Shown here piece after piece: positions 31,357 through 40,193 of a stretch of DNA of 43,008 bases. The stretch is from the NCBI GenBank assembly GCA_030844565.1, contig JAUUNK010000022.1:1-43008 (forward strand), written 5' to 3'. This stretch comes from Bacteroides ovatus (GTDB lineage Bacteria > Bacteroidota > Bacteroidia > Bacteroidales > Bacteroidaceae). Position numbers and translations under genes: made by a program. How positions within the stretch are numbered: position 1 is the first letter of the stretch; the number at the start of each line of letters is the position of its first letter. The notes beneath the pieces were generated by a model that saw nothing but the letters and a program-made list of their open reading frames with translations, had not been told where the DNA came from and ran no database searches.

Positions 31357-32517
31357 ATGATAAAAATCCCATTATATCCGGAATATAGTACTACCCGTAC
31401 ATTATTAAAAATAATCGCAGGCATGCCCGTTGCCGATTTTAAAGATATGTGGAATGCGGTATGGGGATTGCGAGGGACACCGCAAAATACAGTAGATTGG
31501 ACCGATCCTGATAAATGGATTGACAAACGCCTTTCGGGAAAGAATCGGGACATTGCTAATAAAATCTGGCAAGAAAGTGATAAGAATGTGAATCCGCGTT
31601 GGACGCGCGGCTGTCAGTTTCTCATTTCCGGATATAATTTGATTACAGAAAAAAATGGGGTTTACCAATTGACCAAAGAAGGAGAAGAGTTTGTCTCTAA
31701 TCCGGCGGGAGATACTGTAAAAACATTGGATACCCAAGAAGGGCTCATTCAAGTTCTTCGGCAACTATCTTTAATCGGAAAAGGTAAAAGAGCCGATTTG
31801 CTGGATGAATGGAAAGAATATATAAAGTATAATTCAAATGTCAAGCAAGATTCTGTAATAAAGGATTATTTACGGAGAAGATTGGTGAATTTGCTTGATC
31901 GGAATTATGTAAAACGCGATGGCAATACTTATTCTATTACAGAGAAAGGACAGAACTATCTTCATCTTATTGAGCAAACTAATCCGCATTCTACCGAAAA
32001 TAGGGAAACCGAGTTAATAAAGAATGTAGAAGCATTTAATAAGGAACAAAGAACCTTATTAAGAAAGTTTTTGGCGGAAACTACACCTTATAGGTTTGAG
32101 AATATAATAAAAGATCTCCTTATCGCGATGGGATATGATGATGTGACGATAACATCTCCTACCAATGATAAAGGAGTGGATGTCACCGGAGTTAGCCAAA
32201 ACGGTATTACTACGGTGAAAGAAGTTATACAGGTCAAACGTAACACCACCTCTAATATTACCCGTCCGGTGTTGGATGCCCTGAGAGGATGTCTTCACCG
32301 TTTTGATGCTTTTCAAGGAACCATCATTACATTGTCTGATTTTGCAAAGGGAGCAAAAGACGCTGCTATAGAAAAGGGAGCTGCGCCTCTTACTCTTATT
32401 AATGGTGATAAACTTATTGACCTTTTGATTAAGAATAACATTGGTATTACTCCTAAGACTGCTAACTACTATCTTATTGATGAAAAATACTTTGAAGAAG
32501 AAGAGAATGCAGACTGA
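31357..32517 (+). CDS. Solitary Mrr-like (type IV) restriction endonuclease
   Basis: The 386-residue protein ends in an Mrr-type PD-(D/E)xK nuclease domain (about 230-355). It contains YRFENIIKDLLIAMGYDDV, the catalytic Asp275 (KGVDVTGV) and the Q-x-K motif at 292-294 (IQVKR). Two winged-helix-like modules precede it (about 65-110, with YQLTKEGEEFV, and 125-215, with YSITEKGQNYLHL), and a distinct N-terminal region contains WTDPDKWIDKRL. Such enzymes cut DNA carrying modified bases and need no partner methylase; none is nearby. The gene is AT-rich, stands alone and has no family neighbours, which suggests horizontal gain. Catalytic residues look intact. Confidence 0.82.
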   Translation: MIKIPLYPEYSTTRTLLKIIAGMPVADFKDMWNAVWGLRGTPQNTVDWTDPDKWIDKRLSGKNRDIANKIWQESDKNVNPRWTRGCQFLISGYNLITEKNGVYQLTKEGEEFVSNPAGDTVKTLDTQEGLIQVLRQLSLIGKGKRADLLDEWKEYIKYNSNVKQDSVIKDYLRRRLVNLLDRNYVKRDGNTYSITEKGQNYLHLIEQTNPHSTENRETELIKNVEAFNKEQRTLLRKFLAETTPYRFENIIKDLLIAMGYDDVTITSPTNDKGVDVTGVSQNGITTVKEVIQVKRNTTSNITRPVLDALRGCLHRFDAFQGTIITLSDFAKGAKDAAIEKGAAPLTLINGDKLIDLLIKNNIGITPKTANYYLIDEKYFEEEENAD

Positions 32518-32757
32518 CGGAAGTTTTATCTACCAGACTATCTGGACAAAGTTATGTTTGTATCAGTTAATTAAGATTAATAAACCAAGGGGAACAATTC
32601 TCTTTAGGGAAAGCTATTTAAAAAATGTTTATCTTTAAATGTTATTTCCCGTGAGTACGTAAGAACACGAATAAAACAGTTGTTAAGTCCTGTATTCACC
32701 TTTCAATGTAATATAGGGATGTGTGATGAAAAAAGAGGGATAAAGCGAAATATAGAA

Positions 32758-34872
32758 ATGGGTAAGATAGGATATATACTTATTTTTTGTTGGTTGCTTT
32801 TGTGTGGGTTTCCTGTTTCGGTGGTAGCCCAGAACAATCCTTATAAGATTGATGATTCGTTATATATTCTTTATCGGAAAGCATCCAAACTGCGTCTTCG
32901 GCCTCAAGGATTGTTGATTGCCGATACGCTTTATGCAGAAGCTGCAAAGAAAAAAGACGCTAAGGCACAATGCCTGGCGCTTACTATACCTGTCATCTAT
33001 AACAACAATCTTTCCAATAACTGGGAGGCTTTGGAAGCGGCTATAGAAAAGTTGCAGAAGTTTTCAAGAGAAACCAATTATTTACAGTATTATTATTTTG
33101 CCAGTAGCTACGGGATTAATTATTTGTTGAATCATGGTAACTCCCTGCGTGCTTTGCAGAAAGCTGAAGCAATGAAAGAACAGGCAATTAAAGATAAGTA
33201 TCCCTACGGCATTTTTTCGTGTATCCGCTCCATTGGCAACATCTATGTTTCCCGTGCTAATTACAAAATGTCTATCAAGTATTATAAGGAAGCGTTAGAT
33301 TATATGTTGCAATATCTGCCCGAACAAGACCCGTCCCCTCTTTACTACAACATTGGCAGGTTCTATATGAAAAAACATTCTACCATGCTCGAGGCTCTGG
33401 AATTCTTTGAGAAAGGAATAGCAAAATCTAAAACGCCGGAAAACAAAATAGCCGGAATGCTAGAGAAAGCCTATTGTTTATATAGCTTAGAACGTATAGA
33501 GGATTTTGAGGATTGCTATGACCAATGTTTTAAATTAATCAAACAATATGGAGTGGTAAGACCTTTGGCATTCAATAAGATTCGTGTTGGCAAGGCTGTG
33601 ATAGATAGAGATTTTGATTTGGCGCATTCTCTTGCCGACTCGGTTACAAACACGGTTGATAGGTTAGGAATGCATACTAACATCTTTGTAGCAGAAGGTA
33701 AATTTGAAGAAGCGTACAAGATTTTGGCGTATAGTCAAAACCTGAAAGACTCTATTAATCAGCAAATGCAGTACGAAGACCTGATGGAACTCAATGTGCA
33801 GGTGGGAAATGAACGGTTGAGGCAGGAAGCGCAGGCTTTGGCATTGAAAAATGCGCAACTTAAACTGAAGAATACAACTCTTGAATTGAATCACATAAAG
33901 TCTCAAATGGAGTTGGACAAGATGAATGCAGAGAATGACCAGTTGGTGCTTAGCAATCGCAACCTGGAACTGGAACGCATAAGAATGGAAGCGGAACATC
34001 AGAGAAATATATTGAAAGAACAGCAAATTACCGCTCAGCATCATATTATTACGTTGAGTCTGGTGGTATCAATGTTGTTGATGCTTGTAGGTTTCTTGGT
34101 ATTCTATTTGTATAAGCGGCGCAAAACGATGAAGTATTTACGCGCTAAGAACGAAGAACTGGAGATTGCACGTGATTTGGCAGAGCAGGCGGACCGGATG
34201 AAGATGTACTTTATCCAGAATATGAGTCACGAAATCCGTACGCCTCTCAACTCCATTGTAGGGTTCTCCCAGTTGATTTCCGATTCGAGTCTGGGCTTTG
34301 ACGAGGAAGAGAAAAAAGAATATAGCATGTTGATACAGCAAAATTCCGAGTTGCTGACGACCATTGTCAATGACGTGCTGGATTTGGCAGGATTACAAAG
34401 TGGAGGGTATCGGATGGTGATGGAGTCTTGTTGTTGCAACGATTTGTGCCGGTTTGCTATCTCCACAGTTGAACATCGGAAGCCGGAAGCGGTGGAATTG
34501 CTTTTCACCACTGAGGTAGGGGATGAATTCCAGATTGTGACCGATGGCAAGAGGGTGCAGCAAGTGCTTATTAATTTCTTGACTAATGCCGAAAAATATA
34601 CTACTGAAGGAAGCATTCTTGTACATTGTTCCCTATCAGAAAACCCGGGTTGCGTCACATTCTCTGTGACGGATACCGGAGTAGGTATCCCTGCCGACCA
34701 TGCGGAAACTATCTTCCAGCGATTTAAGAAACTGGATGACTTTAAGCAAGGAACCGGACTAGGGTTGAACATCTGCCACACTATAGCGGAACGGCTTCAT
34801 GGTAGTGTGAAGCTGGACAGAACATATACTAAGGGAGCGCGTTTCTTATTTATTCTTCCCTATACATCCTGA
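32758..34872 (+). CDS. TPR-containing sensor histidine kinase
   Basis: The ATG at 32758 gives 704 residues and a clean signal peptide (ILIFCWLLLCGFPVSVVAQ); the frame opens earlier without support. A periplasmic TPR-like array (about 45-330) is followed by a long coiled coil (about 335-425, with repeats such as ALALKNAQLKLKNTTLELNH). A membrane helix follows (about 432-453), then HisKA (FIQNMSHEIRTPLNS, His491) and HATPase (NFLTNAEKYTTEGSIL, DTGVGI, GTGLGLNICHTIAERLHGS). No receiver or HTH domain follows and no response regulator adjoins it, so its partner is elsewhere. The neighbouring AraC regulator has no receiver domain. It is a typical Bacteroides orphan kinase. Confidence 0.9.
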   Translation: MGKIGYILIFCWLLLCGFPVSVVAQNNPYKIDDSLYILYRKASKLRLRPQGLLIADTLYAEAAKKKDAKAQCLALTIPVIYNNNLSNNWEALEAAIEKLQKFSRETNYLQYYYFASSYGINYLLNHGNSLRALQKAEAMKEQAIKDKYPYGIFSCIRSIGNIYVSRANYKMSIKYYKEALDYMLQYLPEQDPSPLYYNIGRFYMKKHSTMLEALEFFEKGIAKSKTPENKIAGMLEKAYCLYSLERIEDFEDCYDQCFKLIKQYGVVRPLAFNKIRVGKAVIDRDFDLAHSLADSVTNTVDRLGMHTNIFVAEGKFEEAYKILAYSQNLKDSINQQMQYEDLMELNVQVGNERLRQEAQALALKNAQLKLKNTTLELNHIKSQMELDKMNAENDQLVLSNRNLELERIRMEAEHQRNILKEQQITAQHHIITLSLVVSMLLMLVGFLVFYLYKRRKTMKYLRAKNEELEIARDLAEQADRMKMYFIQNMSHEIRTPLNSIVGFSQLISDSSLGFDEEEKKEYSMLIQQNSELLTTIVNDVLDLAGLQSGGYRMVMESCCCNDLCRFAISTVEHRKPEAVELLFTTEVGDEFQIVTDGKRVQQVLINFLTNAEKYTTEGSILVHCSLSENPGCVTFSVTDTGVGIPADHAETIFQRFKKLDDFKQGTGLGLNICHTIAERLHGSVKLDRTYTKGARFLFILPYTS

Positions 34873-34949
34873 TGCTTCTATGGCTATGAGCGGAACCCTT
34901 TTTCAGGAAGAATGTCTCTTTTTTACAATATATTCCGAGATGGTCGGGC

Positions 34950-34957
34950 TATTTTTG
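34950..34957 (+). promoter_or_regulatory. -7 promoter element for the AraC regulator at 34993
   Basis: The sequence TATTTTTG is an exact TAnnTTTG match, giving a leader of about 30 nt. Confidence 0.5.
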
Positions 34958-34992
34958 CAGTTGATATAAAAAAGTAATCCGATGCTCTTGGT

Positions 34993-35799
34993 ATGCAATC
35001 ATTTCAACTAATCAAGCCTGTTTCAGCTTTAGCTCCTTATATCCGGCACTATTGGATATTACGGGACGATGCACTTCTACCTGTGTCCGAACGGGTGTTG
35101 CCGGTCGGGTGTGTACAATTGGTATTTCACAAAGGAAAGCAGCTTCTTTGTTTAAATGAGTCCGTGCTTCAGCCCAGGTCTTTTATCTGCGGACAGTCGG
35201 TGGGGTTCTCCGATGTAGTGTCGAGAGGGGAAATCAATATGATTACGGTAGTGTTTCAGCCACATGCGGCAAAGGCATTGCTCCACATTCCCCTTTGCCT
35301 GTTTCGTGGGCAGAATATATCTGTTGAGGAGATAGGAGATGTGGAACTTACAGATTTGTCAAAGAAGGTGGCGGACACTCCTGATAATGAGAGTTGCCTA
35401 CGTTTGATTGAAGATTTCTTTCTTCATCGGCTGCATGCATTGCTTTCCGATTATAATCTCAACCGGATGCTAATGGCATTGGGTGAAATCAACAGGCAAC
35501 CCCAGATTACGATTTCCCGATTAGCCGATGTCACGTGTTTAAGCAATAAGCAGTTCGGACGGATATTTGCTGATTACGTGGGAGCGGCTCCTAAAGAATT
35601 TCTTCGTATCGTCCGCATGCAGCGTGCGTTGTCTATGCTGCAACAAGACGTAACTCTCCCTTTGGCACAGGTGGCATACGAATGCGGCTTCTTCGATCAA
35701 TCCCACATGATTAAGGAGTTTAAGTTGTTTTCCGGCTATACGCCTACGGAATATCTTTCCATTTGCTTCCCCTATTCGGACTATTTTTCGGAGCCTTGA
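34993..35799 (+). CDS. AraC-family transcriptional regulator (DUF6597-type N-terminus)
   Basis: The 268-residue protein has an N-terminal sensing domain with YIRHYWILRDDALLPVSERV (near residue 16) and GCVQLVFHKG, the pattern seen in DUF6597 regulators. The C-terminal double HTH spans about 165-260 (ITISRLADVTCLSNKQFGRIF, then PLAQVAYECGFFDQSHMIKEF and GYTPTEY). All usual contact residues of AraC HTH2 are present. It lies 100 bases before a VOC protein on the same strand; regulators of this subfamily often sit beside such small-molecule-binding proteins. Each gene, however, has its own -7 element. Confidence 0.9.
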   Translation: MQSFQLIKPVSALAPYIRHYWILRDDALLPVSERVLPVGCVQLVFHKGKQLLCLNESVLQPRSFICGQSVGFSDVVSRGEINMITVVFQPHAAKALLHIPLCLFRGQNISVEEIGDVELTDLSKKVADTPDNESCLRLIEDFFLHRLHALLSDYNLNRMLMALGEINRQPQITISRLADVTCLSNKQFGRIFADYVGAAPKEFLRIVRMQRALSMLQQDVTLPLAQVAYECGFFDQSHMIKEFKLFSGYTPTEYLSICFPYSDYFSEP

Positions 35800-35842
35800 G
35801 CAGGATGTCTGTTTTTTCCTATCTATTGGCTGTGGATACGCC

Positions 35843-35850
35843 TACTTTTG
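35843..35850 (+). promoter_or_regulatory. -7 promoter element for the VOC gene
   Basis: The sequence TACTTTTG is an exact TAnnTTTG match 49 bases upstream of the VOC start codon. Confidence 0.5.
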
Positions 35851-35899
35851 TGGTGTCTTTGCAAAGGCTTAAAAGAGTAACCACAAAAAAAAGAATGAG

Positions 35900-36298
35900 A
35901 TGAACAAATTAGTTGCATTTTTCGAGATTCCCGCTATCAACTTCGGTCGGGCGGTAGATTTTTATGAGTATGTGTTGGGCGTCAAGCTTTCCGTCTTTGA
36001 GTGTGAAGAGGAAAAGATGGCTTGCTTCGAAGAAGAAGGTGAGACCGTTGGCGCTATTTTTTATGCGCCGGATTTCCTTTCTCCCCAGGATGGCTCGCTC
36101 GTCCATTTCTATCCTTCAGAGAATGGAGTGCTTATTCACTTTAATTGTGAAAACATGGAAGATACCTTGAACAAAGTTCTTCGGAAAGGCGGAAAGATTG
36201 TGATTCCCAAAACCAAGATTGATGCGGAAGGAAAAGGATGGTTTGCCGTGTTCACCGATAGTGAAGGCAATCGCGTAGGAGTGTCCAGTATGAAGTAA
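35900..36298 (+). CDS. VOC-family protein (glyoxalase/bleomycin-resistance fold)
   Basis: The 132-residue protein has the paired beta-alpha-beta-beta-beta units of the vicinal oxygen chelate fold. The first unit starts FFEIPAINFGRAVDFYEYVLGVKLSVFE and the second GVLIHFNCENMEDTLNKVLRKGGKIV, closing with FTDSEGNRVGVSS. The usual metal ligands of glyoxalase I (His/Glu) are only partly evident: His at the start of strand five (LIHF) and Glu in DSEGN. The reaction is unknown. It probably works as a dimer in the cytoplasm. A strong terminator follows, shared with the convergent SDR gene. Confidence 0.88.
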   Translation: MNKLVAFFEIPAINFGRAVDFYEYVLGVKLSVFECEEEKMACFEEEGETVGAIFYAPDFLSPQDGSLVHFYPSENGVLIHFNCENMEDTLNKVLRKGGKIVIPKTKIDAEGKGWFAVFTDSEGNRVGVSSMK

Positions 36299-36315
36299 AG
36301 TCCTCCTGTAAAAGG

Positions 36316-36359
36316 AAACGTGGACTGTATGCGTGCAGTCCACGTTTTGAGTGTTTTTT
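36316..36359. terminator. Terminator between the VOC and SDR genes
   Basis: A 12-bp perfect stem (AAACGTGGACTG with CAGTCCACGTTT, loop of 8) is followed on the plus strand by TTTTGAGTGTTTTTT. It sits between genes that converge, ending at 36298 and 36360, and may serve both. Confidence 0.85.
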
Positions 36360-37238
36360 CTATTCTATATATATCATTTTCTTTGTCATTCCGCCATCGA
36401 CGGTGATGTTTTCACCATTTATAAAGTCATTATCTTCCTGGCAAAGAAACATACATAGCCGTGCAATGTCTTCGGGTTTGCCCACTCTTCCCGAAGGATG
36501 TTGGGCATGGTCTTCCGGTCGTAGCTCTTCATAATGTTGTGTCTCTATCCATCCCGGTGAGATGGAATTGACGGTAATGTGCCATTGCTGAAGAGACAGT
36601 GCTAACGCGTGCGTAAGGGAATAGATACCGCCTTTGGAAGCGGCATATCCTTCGCTGCCCGGTTCGCTCATCAAGTAGCGGGTAGAACAGATATTAATGA
36701 TACGCCCATACGTAGCGGGTGTCTGTTGAGACTGGCGGTGGAGAGCCAATAAGCGTGAAGTAATAAATACCGGTCGTAAGTTGACGGATAGAATCCGGTC
36801 GAAGTCTTCTATACTTGTATCCGTGATGGGGGAGAATTCGCTGATACCGGCGTTGTTGATAAGAATATCGATGTCGCTCCATTTAGTGAAAATTTGCTTC
36901 ATGCAGCTTTCTAAGGCGCCTTCGTTGCTTACATCTGCTTCATAGAATGTGGCTCCGGTAATTTTTGCTGTCTCTCGTCCGGCAACTTCGTTATTGTCGC
37001 AAAAGGCAACTAAATAGTCTGCTTTACAAAATGCTTCGACAAGAGCTTTGCCTATCCCTTTGCCTCCACCGGTGATGAATACTCTTTTCCTTGTACTCAT
37101 GGTGGGTGGGGAAGTAGTTTCCGGCGTTTGATTGGGAGTAGTCGTCATTTTCTTTTTACCATATTTTCGGGCTTGTTCCCATGCAGCCTTTCGAGCTTGA
37201 TATTGCTCGTATTGTTTTTCTATGTAATTATCTGCCAT
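36360..37238 (-). CDS. Short-chain dehydrogenase/reductase with N-terminal helical extension
   Basis: The SDR core starts at about residue 48 (TMSTRKRVFITGGGKGIGKAL, cofactor motif TGGGKGIG). NNAG (INNAGISEF) is near 140, the catalytic Ser/Tyr/Lys region (INICSTRYLMSEPGSEGYAASKGG) near 195, and a C-terminal DGG follows. The YxxxK pair is YAASK. The first 47 residues form a charged helix (MADNYIEKQYEQYQARKAAW) that is not part of the classical fold; similar stretches occur in Bacteroides as free-standing small proteins, so it may be a fusion. The -7 element upstream supports the start at 37238. It lies downstream of an AraC regulator and near a fucosidase, so a sugar or polyol substrate is plausible. 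Confidence 0.88.
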   Translation of the reverse strand: MADNYIEKQYEQYQARKAAWEQARKYGKKKMTTTPNQTPETTSPPTMSTRKRVFITGGGKGIGKALVEAFCKADYLVAFCDNNEVAGRETAKITGATFYEADVSNEGALESCMKQIFTKWSDIDILINNAGISEFSPITDTSIEDFDRILSVNLRPVFITSRLLALHRQSQQTPATYGRIINICSTRYLMSEPGSEGYAASKGGIYSLTHALALSLQQWHITVNSISPGWIETQHYEELRPEDHAQHPSGRVGKPEDIARLCMFLCQEDNDFINGENITVDGGMTKKMIYIE

Positions 37239-37262
37239 CTTTTTCTATTTTTATGAGAGGAG

Positions 37263-37270
37263 CAAATATA
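37263..37270 (-). promoter_or_regulatory. -7 promoter element for the SDR gene
   Basis: On the minus strand this reads TATATTTG, an exact TAnnTTTG match. It predicts a start near 37256, 18 bases before the ATG at 37238, supporting that start over the internal Met at residue 47. Confidence 0.5.
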
Positions 37271-37313
37271 CTTCATTTATTTTGTATACTATATAGATGA
37301 ACCTAAAGGAAAG

Positions 37314-38171
37314 TTAATGGTAAGAGTTCCGATATTCTTGGGGGGTGAGTCCCGTTATCTTCTTAAATAAACGATTAAAGTAAGAATAATCATCAAAAGC
37401 AAGGGAAAATGCTACATTTTTTACAGACATCTCCTCTGTTACCAAAATAAGCTGTGCTTTTTCTATTTTCTTTTGATTAATATATTTTGAGGGAGTCACA
37501 CCCGTCTCTTTTTTAAATAATCGAATAAAATGGTCCTTTGATAAACAGGAGTTTCCAGCCAGAGTTACCAGGTCTATAGGTTCGTCTATATGTTTGCGTA
37601 TATAAAAAATAGCTTTCTCTATCCGATTGTCTTTTGTTTCTACCTTAATTTGTGCACGCTTTAGGAAATGTGCCAGTAACTGATAGACAATACCACGCGA
37701 TTCAACCTTGTCGCATAATGCACGTTGCCTGTTTTTTAAGAGGTTCTGTACTAATGTCGAGTTGTTATCATAAGCTGAAGGGTCCGATTTAAGCAAACTC
37801 ATATGAGGATTTATAGCACATAAGCGTTGAAATAAAGCCAAGTCCAGTTCACCGGCAGGTATTTCTACGGGAAATTCCCATTCCTCTAACAAATTTGTAT
37901 TTGACTGGGGTTCTTCGTAAATGTGCAGGTAGTAATGGCAAAAATAAGAATCACATATATAACTATGTATAGTAAAAGCCGGGATAAAATACAGGTAGTT
38001 TGGTTTTAAAACCTGTATGCCCGTTGATAGCTGTATTTGGGCGGTCCCCTCTGTTATATAATATAAACGGGTAAACGGACTATTCACATTCTTCCAGTTC
38101 CAGTCTGCATTGTGTACGGCCAAACCGACATTTAGCACTAAGGGGTGCAATTTATCAACCAATGAAGCCAT
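37314..38171 (-). CDS. AraC-family transcriptional regulator, divergent from the fucosidase
   Basis: The 285-residue protein has a cupin-like sensing domain (about 20-130: FTRLYYITEGTAQIQLSTGI, LYFIPAFTIHSYICD) and a C-terminal AraC HTH domain (about 185-282: IDLVTLAGNSCLSKDHFIRLF, MSVKNVAFSLAFDDYSYFN, GLTPQEYRNS). The cupin sensing domain suits a small sugar ligand. It is divergent from an alpha-L-fucosidase gene across a 225-base region and is 75 bases upstream of the SDR gene on its own strand, so it is the natural candidate to regulate both. A near-consensus -7 (TATCTTTA, 38202-38209) lies upstream. Confidence 0.9.
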   Translation of the reverse strand: MASLVDKLHPLVLNVGLAVHNADWNWKNVNSPFTRLYYITEGTAQIQLSTGIQVLKPNYLYFIPAFTIHSYICDSYFCHYYLHIYEEPQSNTNLLEEWEFPVEIPAGELDLALFQRLCAINPHMSLLKSDPSAYDNNSTLVQNLLKNRQRALCDKVESRGIVYQLLAHFLKRAQIKVETKDNRIEKAIFYIRKHIDEPIDLVTLAGNSCLSKDHFIRLFKKETGVTPSKYINQKKIEKAQLILVTEEMSVKNVAFSLAFDDYSYFNRLFKKITGLTPQEYRNSYH

Positions 38172-38358
38172 AGTATAAAGTATTTATATTTAATGACTTG
38201 GTAAAGATAAGCGATTTTATTGATGTTTCAAAAATGTCCTTGATATTCCCTTTATAAAAATCGTTTTTATCCTATTGAAATAAATAATTTAGTCTAAGAT
38301 TATCGATATACTCCAATACGAACCCTTTTTAATCCTATTAAAACTACTAATTAATGGG

Positions 38359-38366
38359 TATTTTTG
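38359..38366 (+). promoter_or_regulatory. -7 promoter element for the alpha-L-fucosidase
   Basis: The sequence TATTTTTG is an exact TAnnTTTG match, with the start near 38373 and a leader of about 25 nt. No -33 element is evident, which fits activation by the divergent AraC protein. Confidence 0.5.
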
Positions 38367-38396
38367 CATTGTCCAATAAAAATAAAATAAATATCT

Positions 38397-40037
38397 ATGA
38401 AAACCAATGTTTTATTAGCTTTTTTCGTTCTTTCCATAGGAACGTTATTTGCTCAGAATTATCAGATTCCAGTTTCGGAGAAAAATGAACCTATGATGAA
38501 AGGCAAATTTCAACCCACCTGGAATTCGCTGGAAAATTATCAAGTCCCTGAATGGTTTAAAAATGCGAAGTTTGGAATTTGGGCTCATTGGGGTCCACAA
38601 TGTGTAGAAGGTTCCGGTGACTGGATGGCACGTTCTATGTATATGGAAGGCTCGTCGGAGTATAAATACCATGTCGAACATTATGGTCATCCCTCCGAGG
38701 TGGGATTTAAAGATATTATCCCTTTATTTAAAGCAGAAAAATGGGAACCGGATAAATTGGTTGCATTTTATAAGAAAATAGGTGCACAATATTTTTTTGC
38801 TTTAGGTAACCATCATGATAATTTCGACCTCTGGGACAGTAAATATCAACCATGGAATTCGAAGAATATGGGTCCGAAGCGGGATGTCCTTGCCGAGTGG
38901 GAGAAAGCTGCACGAAAATACCAACTTCCATTTGGTATCAGTTTTCATGCTGACCATGCGTGGACTTGGTATGAACCTTCTCAACGCTATGACAGAAACG
39001 GACCAAAAGCCGGTATTCCTTATGATGGCAAACTGACAAAGGCCGATGGAAAGGGCAAATGGTGGGAAGGATACGATCCTCAGGATTTGTATGCACAAAA
39101 CCATGTGTTAAGTAAAGGAAGTTGGGCAGACGGTATGATTCATAGCCAATGGGCTTGGGGAAATGGAGCATGTCTGCCTACACAGGAATACTGTACAAAT
39201 TTCTATAATCGTACTATAGATGCCATCAACCGTTATCATCCTGATCTTATTTATTTTGATGTGACAGTAGTTCCATTTTATCCCGTTAGTGATGCAGGAC
39301 TGAAGATTGCGGCACACTTTTATAATCATAATATGGCAACTCATAAAGGAAAATTGGAGGCTGTCATGCTAAGTAAGATACTGGATGAGAACCAACGCAA
39401 AGCCATTGTTTGGGATGTAGAGCGTGGTGCACCCAATAAGATTATGCAACAGCCATGGCAATCCTGCTCATGCATTGGAGGATGGCATTACAATACGTCT
39501 ATCTATGAAAACAACGGGTATAAGTCCGCAGCAGATGTTGTAAAGCTACTAGTTGATATTGTAAGTAAGAATGGTAATCTACTTCTCAGTGTACCATTGC
39601 GGGCAGATGGAACCTTTGATGAAAAGGAAGAAAAAATACTGAGCGAATTCGGTGATTGGATGAATATTAACAAAGAAGCTATTTACGATACACGTCCTTG
39701 GAAGATATTTGGTGAAGGACCCATCGCTGATGCGGATATTGAGATTAATGCACAAGGATTCAATGAAGGGTCGTATAGTAAAGCTACGTCTCAGGAAATC
39801 CGTTTCACACAGACTAAGAAGAATTTGTATGCTACGGTTCTAGCTTGGCCAGCAGAGAATCAAATATTTATCAAATCGTTGTCACAGAAAAGTAATTTGT
39901 TTCCTGGTAAGATTAGCAAAGTAGAGCTTTTGGGATACGGTAAAGTTACATTTACACGTACTGCTCAAGGATTGCTTGTAAATATGCCTGACAAAAAAGT
40001 TAATAATATTGCTCCGGTTCTTAAAATTAAGAAGTAA
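38397..40037 (+). CDS. GH29 alpha-L-fucosidase, exported
   Basis: The 546-residue protein has a signal peptide (LLAFFVLSIGTLFAQ) without lipobox, so it is periplasmic or secreted. Family 29 hallmarks are FGIWAHWGPQ near residue 60 and NHHDNFDLWDSKYQPWNSKN near 139. The catalytic nucleophile region DLIYFDVTVVPF is near 280, where the usual WFDG is changed to YFDV with the Asp kept, and GNLLLSVPLRADGTF is near 400. A beta-sandwich C-terminal domain follows. The enzyme removes terminal L-fucose from glycans. It is alone, without SusC/SusD genes, which suits a periplasmic enzyme that trims imported oligosaccharides. The general acid could not be assigned. Linkage specificity is unknown. Confidence 0.92.
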   Translation: MKTNVLLAFFVLSIGTLFAQNYQIPVSEKNEPMMKGKFQPTWNSLENYQVPEWFKNAKFGIWAHWGPQCVEGSGDWMARSMYMEGSSEYKYHVEHYGHPSEVGFKDIIPLFKAEKWEPDKLVAFYKKIGAQYFFALGNHHDNFDLWDSKYQPWNSKNMGPKRDVLAEWEKAARKYQLPFGISFHADHAWTWYEPSQRYDRNGPKAGIPYDGKLTKADGKGKWWEGYDPQDLYAQNHVLSKGSWADGMIHSQWAWGNGACLPTQEYCTNFYNRTIDAINRYHPDLIYFDVTVVPFYPVSDAGLKIAAHFYNHNMATHKGKLEAVMLSKILDENQRKAIVWDVERGAPNKIMQQPWQSCSCIGGWHYNTSIYENNGYKSAADVVKLLVDIVSKNGNLLLSVPLRADGTFDEKEEKILSEFGDWMNINKEAIYDTRPWKIFGEGPIADADIEINAQGFNEGSYSKATSQEIRFTQTKKNLYATVLAWPAENQIFIKSLSQKSNLFPGKISKVELLGYGKVTFTRTAQGLLVNMPDKKVNNIAPVLKIKK

Positions 40038-40155
40038 TTCATGTTAAATAAAAAGGTTTCATTAATAGGGACAGGTGTACTTTATTTATGTGCTTTCACC
40101 AATGACCGAAAAATATTGGCGGCGAGCTTATCTATAAATTCTTGACAGGATTGTA

Positions 40156-40163
40156 TATCTTTG
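40156..40163 (+). promoter_or_regulatory. -7 promoter element for the TIGR02757 gene
   Basis: The sequence TATCTTTG is an exact TAnnTTTG match, 30 bases before the chosen ATG at 40194. Confidence 0.5.
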
Positions 40164-40193
40164 TATCTGCAACTAATGATATTTCTACAAAAA

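Noticed and set aside
32506..32638. Frame of about 43 codons overlapping the end of the Mrr-like gene
   Set aside because: The ATG overlaps the last Mrr codons, but the product has no recognisable features and the AT-rich context yields such frames readily.
32680..34872. Possible lost response regulator beside the TPR kinase
   Set aside because: I looked for a receiver domain in the kinase and in the next AraC gene; neither has the acidic pocket, so this is an orphan kinase and not a broken pair.
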